In this document: piece by piece, positions 11,340 to 20,980 of the stretch
Layout of the letters: every line of letters starts with the position of its first letter
Position numbering within the stretch: position 1 is the first letter of the stretch
Origin: Flaveria trinervia
Lineage: Eukaryota; Streptophyta; Magnoliopsida; Asterales; Asteraceae
Length of the DNA stretch: 64,000 nt
Reading direction: 5' to 3'
Assembly: GCA_025506515.1 (NCBI GenBank)
Contig: CM046444.1
Location: forward strand, 76,131,533-76,195,532
The notes under the pieces: model-generated
What the model was told of the DNA's origin: nothing
The model's input: the letters and a program-made list of their open reading frames with translations, nothing else
Database searches by the model: none
Position numbers and translations under genes: made by a program

Positions 11340-11877
11340 TTGGACCTTGGTGACTTGCCTCCCAACAAATGCCTAATTGGTACAAAATGGGTGTTATGAA
11401 CAAACCAAATGATCGTGGTGTTGTGGTGCGTAACAAGTCTAGACTAGTTGTCCAGGGTTTTGCTTAAGAAGAAGGGATTGACTATACTGAAGTCTTCGCT
11501 CCAGTCACCCATCTTGAAGCAATCAGGATTTTTCTCGCTCATGTGCTCATTAATAGTTCAAGGTCTATCAGATGGATGTCAAGTGTGCTTTCCTTTACGG
11601 GGACATTGATGAGGAGATATATGTGTGTCAACCACCATGTTTTGAGGATCCGGATTTTCCTGATAAAATCTTTAAGCTGGATAAATCTCTATATGGTCTT
11701 CATCAGGCTCCTAGGACCTGGTATGAGACCCTGACCCAGTATCTTTTGAGCAATGGTTTCTCTCGTGGCACCATAGATATGACTCTTATCAAGAAAGCAG
11801 TGAATGGTGAAATGTTGTTCGTCCAAGTATATGTCGACGATATTATTTTTGGTTCCACCAATTCTCTGTTATGTCGG
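11340..11877 (+). pseudogene. T4: reverse transcriptase, N-terminal half, cut by T5
   Basis: After a broken upstream part (VVQGFA, then a stop, then EEGIDYTE around 11450-11490) the frame 11572-11877 reads MDVKCAFLYGDI, PGFEDPDF-like and KLDKSLYGLHQAPRTWYE. It ends VYVDDIIFGSTNSLLCR. The YVDD catalytic motif is intact. Comparison with T6, where the equivalent point continues CKEFEAVMKAEF, shows the coding would run on, but the T5 LTR starts at 11878. Confidence 0.9.
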
Positions 11878-12780
11878 TGTTGGATTCGATCTGCCCAAGA
11901 TACATATTAAATTGATGTGGCTAGTGTGATATGATCCAAGCCGGGTCATACCCAATAACAAGCCAAACAAACACCGATAAATATTTATTCGTTGATAAGA
12001 TCACACAAATAATATAAGCACCAATTTAGAAATTGGGTTTTCTAAATCATTACTTTTGTAAATAAACAGGTTATATAGATAATTTGTTCATGAGGGATTA
12101 TTTGTTTCATTACTTAAATTGGTTAAACAATGACAAATAATAGTGTGTGTTAGTGCTATAAAATTAAAATGGTTTAATTTTATAAAAACTAAAGTGCAAG
12201 AGTGTATATTTTATAAAATTAAAATGAGAGGGAAACCAAAGGGGACCTAAAATCAGCCGCCCCTTTTGGTCTTGGGAGTCCCCTTGTTTTGTTCCAAGGA
12301 CATGCAAGGCTCTATTATTGATAACCAAAACACACTCTTGCTTTTTTGATCTTCACTCTAACAACACACAAAATATAGAACTCTCTCGTCTCTCTCTAAA
12401 CACACTCTTGCTTTATCAGCTTTCAAGAAGTGTTCTTGGATGAAAAGTCTAACTTGAAGAGGGTTCTGCAAGTTGGTGTTGAAAAACCTAGCAAGTGGGT
12501 GTTTGTACAAGCTTGGGGTATCATCTCTTGAGGTCTTCTTGCTTGAAGATTCAGCCACAAACTCATCTTTTTCACCTCTACCATTGCGATTTCCAGCAGC
12601 TCCAAAGGTTGTATTTTCACTTGTTTTTGTATCTATTTCGTATAATGATCCATGGTTTGGGGTTTGCTTATTAAATGGATTTAATAATCATCACATTAAC
12701 ATGTTTTAAAACTAATTATCCGCTGCGTTTTTCATATAACAAGATTATATGAACTTTGATAAACTTGTTAAAACCCCACA
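11878..12780 (+). repeat. T5: 5' LTR
   Basis: It starts TGTTGGATTC and ends CCCCACA just before the primer site. It aligns with the T9 LTR through the segment after ATGATCCAAG and again through the CCGCTGCGTTTT segment near the 3' end. It is about 900 bp long. Open frames inside it on both strands are incidental. Confidence 0.85.
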
Positions 12781-12781
12781 A

Positions 12782-12795
12782 TGGCATCAAGAGCC
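12782..12795 (+). promoter_or_regulatory. T5 primer-binding site
   Basis: TGGCATCAAGAGCC lies one base after the LTR. It is a variant of the initiator tRNA-Met complement, matching TGGCATCTAGAGCC in T9. Confidence 0.8.
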
Positions 12796-14218
12796 ACTTA
12801 TACGAATGCATACATGTTTTATACCTGCTTGTTCACGGTTTTGTGGTGTTGACACCACATACCCATGAGTAAGTGAGCTGAATGTGGCCCCCTTTGATTT
12901 CTTAAAGATATTACTTTATGCATGTAAGGATCTTTAAAAATCTAGGTCATTAGATGTTTGTTTGTATGGACAAAACCCATTTGTTCTTGGTTTATGTTGG
13001 CCAAGAACATGGGCTAAAAAGGGGCTGCCATATATCGATCATGGGTGAATATTTGGATATGTTGTTTTGGTTATGCATAACAAAGCGTTGACCTTGTGGA
13101 TTGATTGATTGGTTGTCATGCTATTTTCGTTTGCCTATGTAATAATTTAATTTTTATGTTTCAAGTCTTGTTTTGTAATCTATTCATTCATATGGTTTGT
13201 AATAAATAGATTAGGAGTTTTTCCTTTACTAGAAAAATTGTATTAGGATACATATTTTGTAAGGATGCTCGAGATCAAGATTTGAAGAAAATGGACAAAG
13301 AGGATGCTTGAAGATATGGATTTAAGTGGGAGTCCTTTTCTCAACCTTGTGACATGTTCTCAACCCTTAGGACAAGACCTTTTGACACACTCGTTTTGGC
13401 TAAACAAGTGTGCTCAACTTAGTATGCTTTGTTATGCATATATGTATGTTTTGTTTATGTTTGGTTGAATGCACATGATGATGTTTGTTTTGATATTTGG
13501 TTGTGATTAACAAACCGTCTATTAATACAAGCTATTAACAAGTAATTGGTTCTCCATCATTAAGCATAAATAGAATGTTTCTATAAAAGGAGTTAATGGT
13601 TTGCAAAATAAAATGGGTGTTATTTAAAAAAATTAATAGCGTACCATATGGTTGAATGCATACAATCATATGGTACATAGGCTTTTCTAAAACATGGATT
13701 GTTAAATTGTAAATCCCTTTTGTAACAAGTTAAACACCATCCTTTTACACAACACTTAGGTTACTTGCAAACTCTTAGTGGTATAAAGGTCACCTAACCA
13801 CCTTGAGGGAACTTGTAACTTGAGGTGAGAATACCATGTTAGTGGGATAAAGGTCACCTAACACTTATGAAGTAAACTCACACGTGTGTGTAAGTAGGAC
13901 GACTTGATTTATAAAATATATTGAATGGATCACCTCAAATATGTTTTACAAAAGGTGTTGATGGGATAAACATGCCGTTATAAACATGAGATTTTCAAAC
14001 GATCCCATACCACTAGAAGTTGCAATAGGTTGCAATTGTCATTCATGACTACCTTGTTTATTTAAATAATGGGATAAAGGTCACCTAACCAATATTTGAA
14101 TATATCATTGGATTCTAAAATTTTATTTATTAACAGTCTATGAGACATAAAGGGTATTAATAAATGAAATATAATTATACCAACGATTACTAAAATGGAA
14201 CATTGTAAAATCTTGTAG
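12796..14218 (+). other. T5 untranslated leader
   Basis: About 1.4 kb without coding frames lies between the primer site and gag. It aligns along most of its length with the T9 leader (47588-49022). It carries three copies of a GGGATAAAGGTCACCTAACC motif in its last 450 bp. Confidence 0.8.
13780..14091 (+). repeat. Three dispersed copies of a ~20-bp leader motif in T5
   Basis: Copies lie at about 13780-13800, 13842-13862 and 14071-14091, with core ATAAAGGTCACCTAAC. T9 has diverged counterparts in the same order and spacing (48587, 48651, 48880). Confidence 0.9.
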
Positions 14219-14968
14219 ATGGCCGACAACAACAACGCAAATAATGATGTACCAAACCAAAACAACCAATCCCTAAGGGCGATCCTTCAAACGGATCATC
14301 TAACACCTAACAACTTCATGGATTGGTATCGCAACTTGAGAATCGTTCTCAAGCAAGAAAAGCGAGCCTACATCCTTGATGATCCCATCCCCGATGAACC
14401 TTACGAGGAGGATGTAGAGGCCTATAATGATTGGGTTAAATATGTGGAAGACTCTATCCAAGTGTCTTGCCTAATGTTAGCAAGTATGACACCCGACCTC
14501 CAAAAGGAGTATGAGCTCCATGGAGCTTATAACATGATCACTCAGTTGCGGGAAACGTTCCAGCAACAAGCTAGAGTGGAACGCTTCGAAACGGTTCGAG
14601 CGCTTCATGCATGTCGGATGGAGGAATCCCAATCAGTTTCATCTTATGTTCTTAAGATGAAAAGCCACATCGACTGCCTTCAAAGGCTAAACTGTCCTGT
14701 CTCAAAGGAGTTGGCCACGGATTTGATCCTTAATGGTCTAACTAAAAAGTTTGAGGCGTTTCTCCTTAATTACAACATGAACGGATGGGACAAGAGCATA
14801 AATGAACTTCATTCAATGCTCAAATCAGCCGAAGCAGGAATGGGTAAAAGGGTTTTACCCGTTCTCACCATTAATGAAGGTGGGAGAAGAAGAAGGTCTC
14901 TACCCCCTCCCAGGCAACAGTTGCCAAAGAAAGGGGCACGTTGGGGGAAAGGGGAAGATGGTTGTTAG
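14219..14968 (+). CDS. T5: gag (UBN2-type), open for 249 codons
   Basis: This is the longest clean gag in the window. ATG at 14219 follows a leader that T9 shares, and T9 has ATG at the matching place (49023), which supports this start. The N-terminus is Asn-rich. The core motifs are HLTPNNFMDWYRNLRIVLK, YILDDPIP, LMLASMTPDLQKEYELHG, RETFQQQARVERFETVRAL, and DLILNGL before the basic tail. Gag is the structural particle protein. The frame is lost near 14930 by an indel, and the zinc knuckle continues in the next frame. As an expressed protein it would end in unrelated residues after about 235. Confidence 0.8.
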   Translation: MADNNNANNDVPNQNNQSLRAILQTDHLTPNNFMDWYRNLRIVLKQEKRAYILDDPIPDEPYEEDVEAYNDWVKYVEDSIQVSCLMLASMTPDLQKEYELHGAYNMITQLRETFQQQARVERFETVRALHACRMEESQSVSSYVLKMKSHIDCLQRLNCPVSKELATDLILNGLTKKFEAFLLNYNMNGWDKSINELHSMLKSAEAGMGKRVLPVLTINEGGRRRRSLPPPRQQLPKKGARWGKGEDGC

Positions 14969-15490
14969 GGCGGAACCTCCGAAGCCCAAGGAGAAGAAGC
15001 AAAAGGTTGTTGTAAACGACCCATGCTTCAAATGTGGTGAGATAGGGCATTGGATGAGAAATTGTCCAGTCTATCTCAAAGAGTTGAGAGAAAAGAGGGA
15101 TGCAGGGCAAACATCAGGTATAATTTACATGATACATGTTGAGCTAAATGTTATTTCTTCTAACACATGGGTATTAGATACCGGATGTGGAACTCACATT
15201 TGCAATTTGTTACAGGGGTTCAAAAGAAATGAGCATTATGAAAAAGGGGAAATAAGTCTCTTCATGGGCAATGGTGCAAAGGTTCACGTGGAAGCCCAAG
15301 GAGACTACATTTTCAAGCTTCCAAGTGGTTTGGAAGTCATTTTATATAATGTATTATATGCTCCTAGTTTGACTAGGAACATAATTTCTGTTTCCCGTTT
15401 AAGACAATATGATTATGATTTCAAGTTTGTTGGCAATGATATTCATGTTTCTTTAAATCATATGTTTTATTTTAAGGCAATACCTTGTAA
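14950..15490 (+). pseudogene. T5: gag zinc knuckle and protease start, cut by T6
   Basis: The frame is shifted relative to the gag start. A complete CCHC knuckle CFKCGEIGHWMRNC is encoded near 15027. The protease signature VLDTGCGTHICN follows at about 15172, then MGNGAKV and NIISVSRLRQYDYDF. Homology to T9 fades after NGI (about 15499), where the 40-bp repeats of the T6 LTR begin. The integrase zinc finger and everything beyond is missing. Confidence 0.85.
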
Positions 15491-15500
15491 TGGTATTTTA

Positions 15501-15650
15501 ACCATTGATCATCTCAGGCATGACCATTTTATCTTAGAAAACTGTTAGTCACCTCAGACGTGATCTGTTTAACAACAAAAACACTGTCACCTCAGACATG
15601 ACCTTTTTACATTGAAAACCCCATTGGTCACCTCAAACGTGACCTTTTTT
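15501..15650. repeat. Four ~40-bp tandem units with GTCACCTCAGACGTGACC core
   Basis: Cores start near 15508, 15548, 15586 and 15627, a period of 38-41 bp. Each core is itself a small inverted repeat, GTCAC ... GTGAC. The first unit is the most diverged. Confidence 0.85.
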
Positions 15651-16222
15651 AGTGAGTGAATCCCAGATTAACCTCCAATGTGTAGTGCGACATTTACCTT
15701 CAAAATTAACTGAAATTAACTAAATTAAATAACTAGAAATAAAACAAAGCTCAAAACATTATTTTGTATTTTTGTGTGAGGTTGAAATCCTAAGATAAGT
15801 ATCTACCAGATTTTTTCTTGGATAGTATAGCATCTAGTTACTTTGATCACTACTCGAACAATTCATTATGGATTCATACCGGTTTATCAAATCATTTGGG
15901 TCATTTCACCAACGCCTTTTCATGCTAGATTCTTTTTTTCATCAAGAGTCATTAGCAAGTTTAAGAAATGATACTAGTGTTACAAGATGCACACAGTGGT
16001 TTTGACTTTCAAGAGTTGCATCTCACGATGATTGTCAGTATACTTGTCCTCTTAAATCCATACACAGATTTTTGACAACACATTGGTGATGATTTAAGGT
16101 TTAATTATATCCAAAAGCATTTGTGGATCCCACGCTTATACGGTAATCAACGTTCCTCAGGAGATTTTTGAGCGGTCTACGGGTAGTATTCAAGAAGAAA
16201 CTATTCTAGAGCTTTCCAAGAG

Positions 16223-16344
16223 ATGCTAAGCCTCAGGTCAGCGCCACCGCACAATAGAGAGGCGCAAACAACAATGAATTCTAGAATATTTAAGTTATGC
16301 TTATCCTCAGGTCAGTGCCACCGCATAGTAGAGAGGCACACAAC
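16223..16344. repeat. Duplicated ~48-bp segment in the T6 LTR
   Basis: The segments beginning ATGCTAAGCCTCAGGTCAGC (16223) and ATGCTTATCCTCAGGTCAGT (16297) match through GCCACCGCA, TAGAGAGGC and CA(C/A)AAC. They are 74 bp apart. Confidence 0.9.
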
Positions 16345-16925
16345 CTATCTTCTTGTTTGAGAAATTATATTCTTTTTGCACAGATCTCACCAACAACATA
16401 GGTTATTAGCTTGATTGCTTTTTGCAATTTTCATGTGCTTTGCTCCTTTTATGGTCATTCGCACACATTTGTGGCATTTATTTTGCTCGTCACCCCTTAT
16501 TGGAACTTTGTTGATTGTGTTAACCAGGGATAAGATGAAAACCCACAGCTTGTTGGACAACTTAGTTTGAACTTGAAATCACCAACAAGGTCTACTTATC
16601 TGTTGTGTTGAATCTACCGACAAATCATCTAATGGTCTAGTAACCTCTAGGTCTACTTTCTCTGTGTTACCTTAGTAGTAGCTAGTTTTACTATCATTTT
16701 TCTTTTTATGTTGCTTAGACTTCTCAAACTCATACTTCAAAATTTGCATCTTAAACAATTTCATATTTTTAAGTCCCAAAATCTTTGTTCCTGTGTACTG
16801 TCATTTTCCATAGACATTGAATCAGTATCACACATACAATCTCATTTCTATTAGCTAGACTGTCCTCCTCTGTCGTTTTTTTAGTACTGAAATTAATGCA
16901 ACTAATTTAATTCTAATTTAACCTA

Positions 16926-16937
16926 TTCTCCCACTAA
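16926..16937 (-). promoter_or_regulatory. T6 probable polypurine tract
   Basis: On the minus strand this reads TTAGTGGGAGAA, the GTGGGAGA type usual next to copia 3' LTRs. It lies about 70-80 bp after the end of the RNase H coding. Confidence 0.6.
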
Positions 16938-17009
16938 GATTCTAAAACCGAAATTGTTTTTGCATTTAGAATTATAATAGGAGAAGAAATAAAATAAAAT
17001 TATAAATTA

Positions 17010-17560
17010 CATCTACTTGTCGGACTAAGTACTATCTTCATAAAAATCACTTCACATTTCTTTTTAACGCCATTGACCTCTAAGGGATATAAAAAATGTG
17101 ATTTATCAAAAGCTTTTGTGTAGAGGTCAGCGCGTTGAAATTCCGTATTAATTTTAACAACATCGATTAAATTCTTTTCAAAACGATCACGTATAAAGTG
17201 ATATTTAATGCCGATGTGTTTGGTCTTAGGATGTTGGACTGGATTTTTAGTACGGCGATAGCAGCAGAATTATCAACAAATATAGGAGTGTTGGAGAATT
17301 TCAAACCATTGTTCCACATTTGCTATTGAATCTAGATGATTTGTGAACAGCAGCTTGCAGCAACAACGTATTCCGCTTCACAGGTTGACAGAGCAACTAA
17401 TGTCTGCTTCTTACACTGCCACGTCACTAATCTTCTCCCAAAGAATTGAAATCCTATTAAAGTTGACCTGTGGTTCATTTTGCACCCGCCATAATCCGAG
17501 ACACTGTATGCTGTAAGCTCAAAGTCATCATCATGAGGATACCACAATCCAAGTGTTGGA
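17010..17560 (-). pseudogene. T6: RNase H, broken
   Basis: The minus-strand stretch 17547-17332 carries SVSDYGGCK, LVTWQCKKQT and STCEAEYVVAASCCSQ, the copia RNase H motifs with the acidic residues in (D)YGGC and EAEY. The C-terminal part, including KTKHI-like and FDKSHF sequence, continues to about 17010 in another frame. RNase H removes the RNA strand during reverse transcription. Shifts separate it from the RT. Confidence 0.8.
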
Positions 17561-18600
17561 GTACCCTTCAGATAACGAAATATCCTTTTGCCGCCTATAA
17601 GATGGTTGACTTACGGTTTTTCCTCATATATGGAGCAGAGACACGTCGCGTACATGATATCAAGTATTAAGGTTGTGATATACATGAGGGATCCAATCAT
17701 TCCTCGGTACAGAGTGGTATCCACCACATCACCATTTTCGTCGGGTGCTACGTCATGGTTTGTTGCAAGTGGAGTCCCAGTTTCGGAAGCATTCTCCATA
17801 ACGAACCGACTTAGAATATCACCTACATACTGGTGTGTTGTAGAAATATGCCCTTTGGTGTCTGATCCACCTGTAACCCGAGAAAGAACTTCATCTCTCC
17901 CATGGCACTCATCTCAAACTCAGCTTTCATTACCGCTTCAAATTCTTTACATGGTTCTTCGTTTTTGGAGTCGAAGATTATGTCATCAACAAAAATTTGA
18001 ACAAGCACTAAGTCACCATCCTTTTTCTTTGATGAACAGTGTACAATCAATCACTCCTCTATGAAATCCGTGTTTCACAAGATGAGTCGATAGTTTTTCA
18101 TACCATGCTCGTGGGGCTTGAGGGAGCCCATAGAATGCCTTGTCTAGTTTGTAAACTTTGTCCCGATGATACGGATCCTCAAATCATTCGGGTTGACTAA
18201 CATACACTGTTTCCCTAATTTCACCATGAAGAAATGCAGTCTTTACATCCAGTTGTTAAACTTTAATCTTCATGTAAGATGCATAGGCGAGGAAGATAGG
18301 GATTGCTTCCATTCTCGCCAATGGTGCAAAGACTTCGTTGTAATCAATCCCCACGACTTGTCGAAATCCTTGAACTACAAGTCAAGCCTTTTTTTCTGAT
18401 TATGACCCCTTGGTCATCTTTCTTACATTTCAAGACCCATTTGGTGCCAATGACCTTAGCACCTTTAGGTCTATCCACCAGTGTCCATACACCTAAATTC
18501 TTGAACTAAAGAAGTTCTTCTTGCATGGCAGTCACCCATGCCTCGTTGTTTAGGGTGTCACTGACATATTTTAGCTCAAATTGAGACACAAAACAACGAT
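17561..18600 (-). pseudogene. T6: reverse transcriptase, broken
   Basis: Going down the minus strand, 18560-18070 gives the fingers and palm (DVKTAFLHGEI-like, KVYKLDKAFYGLPQAPRAWYE). 18050-17823 gives VLVQIFVDDIIF and EFEMSAMGEMKFFLGLQVDQ. 17799-17611 gives TTLYRGMIGSLMYITT and IMYATCLCS. The catalytic motif is FVDD (usually YVDD), which is tolerated in some elements. At least three frame changes are needed across the gene, so it is inactive. Confidence 0.85.
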
Positions 18601-19300
18601 ACGCACCATTGTCAAGATATCCCATTTATATTACCGTGGCATAATCAGCTGAGTATAGTTGATTCCTTGTCAGAACTCCTCATCTTACATCTCCAATGAC
18701 ATTGTCCAGAGGATGATAAACATTTAAGCATGATCCAGGAGTGGTGGGTACCACTACGTCATGATCCAGATTGTGAACAGCAGGTTTAGTATCTAAGGCA
18801 ATGGGAGTGTAAGGTTCCAAAGTGTTAGAGGCATGAACATCATTTGCGTGTTTACTTGCAGTAGTAGGAACCTTTCATCCTGATCCACCTGATCGTTCTC
18901 CACGTCTTCATCATCAGAGGAAGAATCACTTACTTCCAGTGCTCCCCCTGAATGACTGGAAGTCTTACCTTGTGAACCTAATGTTGTTGAGTCTTGTGAC
19001 GGTGTGTTTAAGACATCATACATCATTTTAGTTGCTAACTCATCTTCAGGAGGGGAGAGAAGGATGATGAAGGACTTAAAGAATCCATCATAATCGAAGA
19101 AGAATACGGGTCCTTTACCAGCAAGGGGGGTGGTGTATCTCTGAACGTTGACGTTGCACCACACTTCTACTTGACCCGTTGAGTTTTTGTAAATCACTTA
19201 TTTGGTATACTGTATCCTAGAAAGATTCCTTTTTCAGCCTTCTCGATCAACTTCATTGACTGAGTTTTATTCAAAAGAGTACGTAGCGCTCCAAATGGTT
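18601..19300 (-). pseudogene. T6: integrase C-terminal region
   Basis: The stretch 19197-18793 is open on the minus strand. It has a Ser/Asp-rich acidic linker (SDSSSDDEDVENDQVDQDE), typical of the variable region between integrase and RT in copia polyproteins. Its N-terminal residues cover the Gly/Tyr-rich GKGPVFFF region. The part from 18790 to 18600 is broken. Confidence 0.65.
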
Positions 19301-20048
19301 TGAGGTATTCTAGATTAGGTTTACGTCGTTGCAGTTACTGGTAACACCTTTTACCATGATGCTTGACCACAGGGCTCGATTTAGGGTGTAACATGCATTG
19401 GCAACAGCCTCATTCCAGAATTGAATAGGCAGTTTCGAGTCTACTAGGATCGTCCGGGCTGTCTCTATCAAGTTGCGATTCTTTCTCTTAGCAACTCCGT
19501 TCATTTGAGGATTGTAGGCAGATGTGAACTGGTGCACAATTCCTTTTCTTTGCAGAATGCCTCCATCCATTGGTTCTTGAACTCAGTACCGTTGTCTGAG
19601 CGAACTTGTCATACCTTCATCTTGTATAGTGACTCCAATGTAGTTACCAGCTCTTTGAATGATTTGAATGTCTCTGATTTGGATTTCAAAAACATCACCC
19701 AAGAGAATCTTGAGTAATCCTCCGTAACTACGTAGCAGTACAAGTCCCCATCAATGTTCCTCGTACTGACTGGACCAAACAGATGCATGTGTAGAAGCTC
19801 AAAAGGCAACTCAATAGACTTAACTTTCTTAGCCTTATGAGCCTTCTTGGTCTGTTTCCTTTCTTACAAGCAACACAGAAATCCAGTAGTTGGAAGTTCT
19901 AAACGTTTACACTACGCAGTAGATCATTCCAGATCAAGTGGTTTATATTTCGGGGATTTATGTGTCCCATTCTCCTATGCCAGGAGATGGAGTCTTTCTC
20001 TGTTGCCTTTAACAAAAAGCATTGTACTTGATGTTCAGTTGTGGAGGC
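19301..20048 (-). pseudogene. T6: integrase core with lost catalytic residues
   Basis: The zinc-binding N-terminal part (SWHRRMGHINPRN, about 20000-19930) and the core are recognisable on the minus strand. The first catalytic Asp, normally in LHMDLFGP, is His (LHMHLFGP, near 19785). The Glu of the triad, normally in GVAERKNR, is Lys (GVAKRKNR, near 19490). The middle Asp (SDNGTEF, near 19590) is kept in another frame. With two of three metal ligands gone the enzyme could not integrate DNA. Confidence 0.8.
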
Positions 20049-20777
20049 TGAAAGGATCAGGATCTAGTTTGATCAATTACATTAAGATTTGCAGTGGAAT
20101 AGCACAAGAATTAGACGAAATTTAAGCAAGAATAATATGAATATTCAATCAAACAGTGATGGTTATAAAGAGAGAAAGTTTTCTGCAAAGAGAATGTTTT
20201 CATTCACGCGCATGCTTCAGCTTCAAGGAAATTAGGTCAACGTTACTTTTATAAATGAATGTGACATCAGCTGACGTCACTTGATAGTGACAGCTAACTG
20301 ATTTATGCAAACAGCTGAAAGTAAACTAAACTACTGAAGATGTCCACAACAACTGAGGACACCTTCACAAAAAGCTAAGTACAAGCTAACATTACAACTA
20401 CCAAAGTTATAACATCTGAAGTGTAAGAACTTCAGATGTTTTACATAATATTAAACTACTCATTACAAACTATTGAAAAGTAAAGCATCCCAACTACTAA
20501 AGAGAACTACTTCAGCTGTTGTGACAACTTCTGAGAACTTGGTCTTCAGACTTTGTCTTCAGCTGTTGTCTTCAGACTTTGTGTTCAGCTGTTGTCTTCA
20601 GAATTTGACTTCAGCTGTTGTCTTCAGACTTTGTCTTCAGACTTTTTTCTTCAGACTTTGTCTTCGGACTTTGTCTTCAGACTTTATCTTTAGCTGTTGT
20701 AGACCACTTCAGTTGTTTTGATGTCTATGGGACTTAAAGGTTTTCTGATCTGGCTTATTGGTTCTTTTGGTCCAACA
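20049..20777 (-). repeat. T7: 3' LTR (left)
   Basis: It begins TGAAAGGATC and ends GGTCCAACA, followed by the PPT. The TATA region TTTATAAAAG (minus strand) lies at 20246-20256. Next to it is the palindrome GTGACATCAGCTGACGTCAC at 20261-20280. The distal half is rich in CTTCAGCTGTTGT and CTTCAGACTTTGT words. Confidence 0.9.
20261..20280. promoter_or_regulatory. 20-bp palindrome with TGACGTCA in the T7 LTR promoter
   Basis: GTGACATCAGCTGACGTCAC is self-complementary apart from one position pair. It contains TGACGTCA (20272-20279), the perfect CRE/bZIP-type site. It lies just upstream of the TATA box in the direction of LTR transcription. The right LTR keeps TGACGTCA at 43896-43903. Confidence 0.75.
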
Positions 20778-20792
20778 AACTCCCCCTGAACC
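20778..20792 (-). promoter_or_regulatory. T7 polypurine tract
   Basis: On the minus strand this is GGTTCAGGGGGAGTT, identical in T8 and T11. It directly abuts the LTR. The CAGGGGGAG core is the sort reported for Sireviruses. Confidence 0.9.
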
Positions 20793-20980
20793 AATGCAGC
20801 CAAAACCTTTAAGATTATTGAAGTCCCACTTATTGGCACAAACATTTTCTGGATCAGCTCAGAAATCTTCAAATTAAGCTCAGGCCAGGGGAGAGGTTTC
20901 AGAAAGTTTGATTGGCAAAGGATGAATGGGAACTCTGTCTTGGGGAATTGAACACAGAGCTGTTATCCCATCCAAGAGAC
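20793..20980 (-). other. T7 3' untranslated stretch
   Basis: This is non-coding sequence between the ORF3 stop and the PPT. It aligns with the matching stretch of T8 (40833-41034). Confidence 0.7.

Larger units (their letters stand above)
5491..11877 (+). mobile_element. T4: copia element, LTR to RT, truncated by T5
   Basis: The order is 5' LTR, tRNA-Met-type primer site, long leader, gag, protease, integrase and the first half of RT, all on the plus strand. The RT reading stops within the codons after YVDDIIFGSTNSLLC, exactly where the T5 LTR begins, so T5 inserted into T4. GTCGG at 11873-11877 is the likely left target duplication. The distal RT, RNase H and 3' LTR of T4 are not in the window. 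T4 itself lies in the ORF3 relic of T3. Its left boundary (5450-5491) is uncertain. Confidence 0.75.
11878..15490 (+). mobile_element. T5: family-beta (Angela-like) copia element, 5' part
   Basis: It has a 5' LTR, primer site, 1.4 kb leader, gag and the start of pol, and is colinear with T9 (46645-50400). Homology with T9 stops near 15490-15499, where the T6 LTR begins. Integrase, RT, RNase H and 3' LTR are absent. Assignment to the Angela lineage is from the gag (LQKEYELHGAYNMI) and the protease (VLDTGCGTHICN), from memory of BARE-like elements. Confidence 0.8.
15491..16925 (-). repeat. T6: 3' LTR (boundaries approximate)
   Basis: The right end is set by a purine-rich minus-strand tract at 16926-16937. 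The left end is set by where T5 loses homology to T9 (15491-15500). The resulting ~1.4 kb is non-coding. It carries ~40-bp tandem repeats at its left end and a duplicated ~48-bp segment at 16223 and 16297. No second LTR copy is in the window to confirm the limits. Confidence 0.5.

Noticed and set aside
12358..12709. Open frames on both strands inside the T5 LTR
   Set aside because: They overlap each other within the LTR and are absent from the T9 LTR, so they are incidental.
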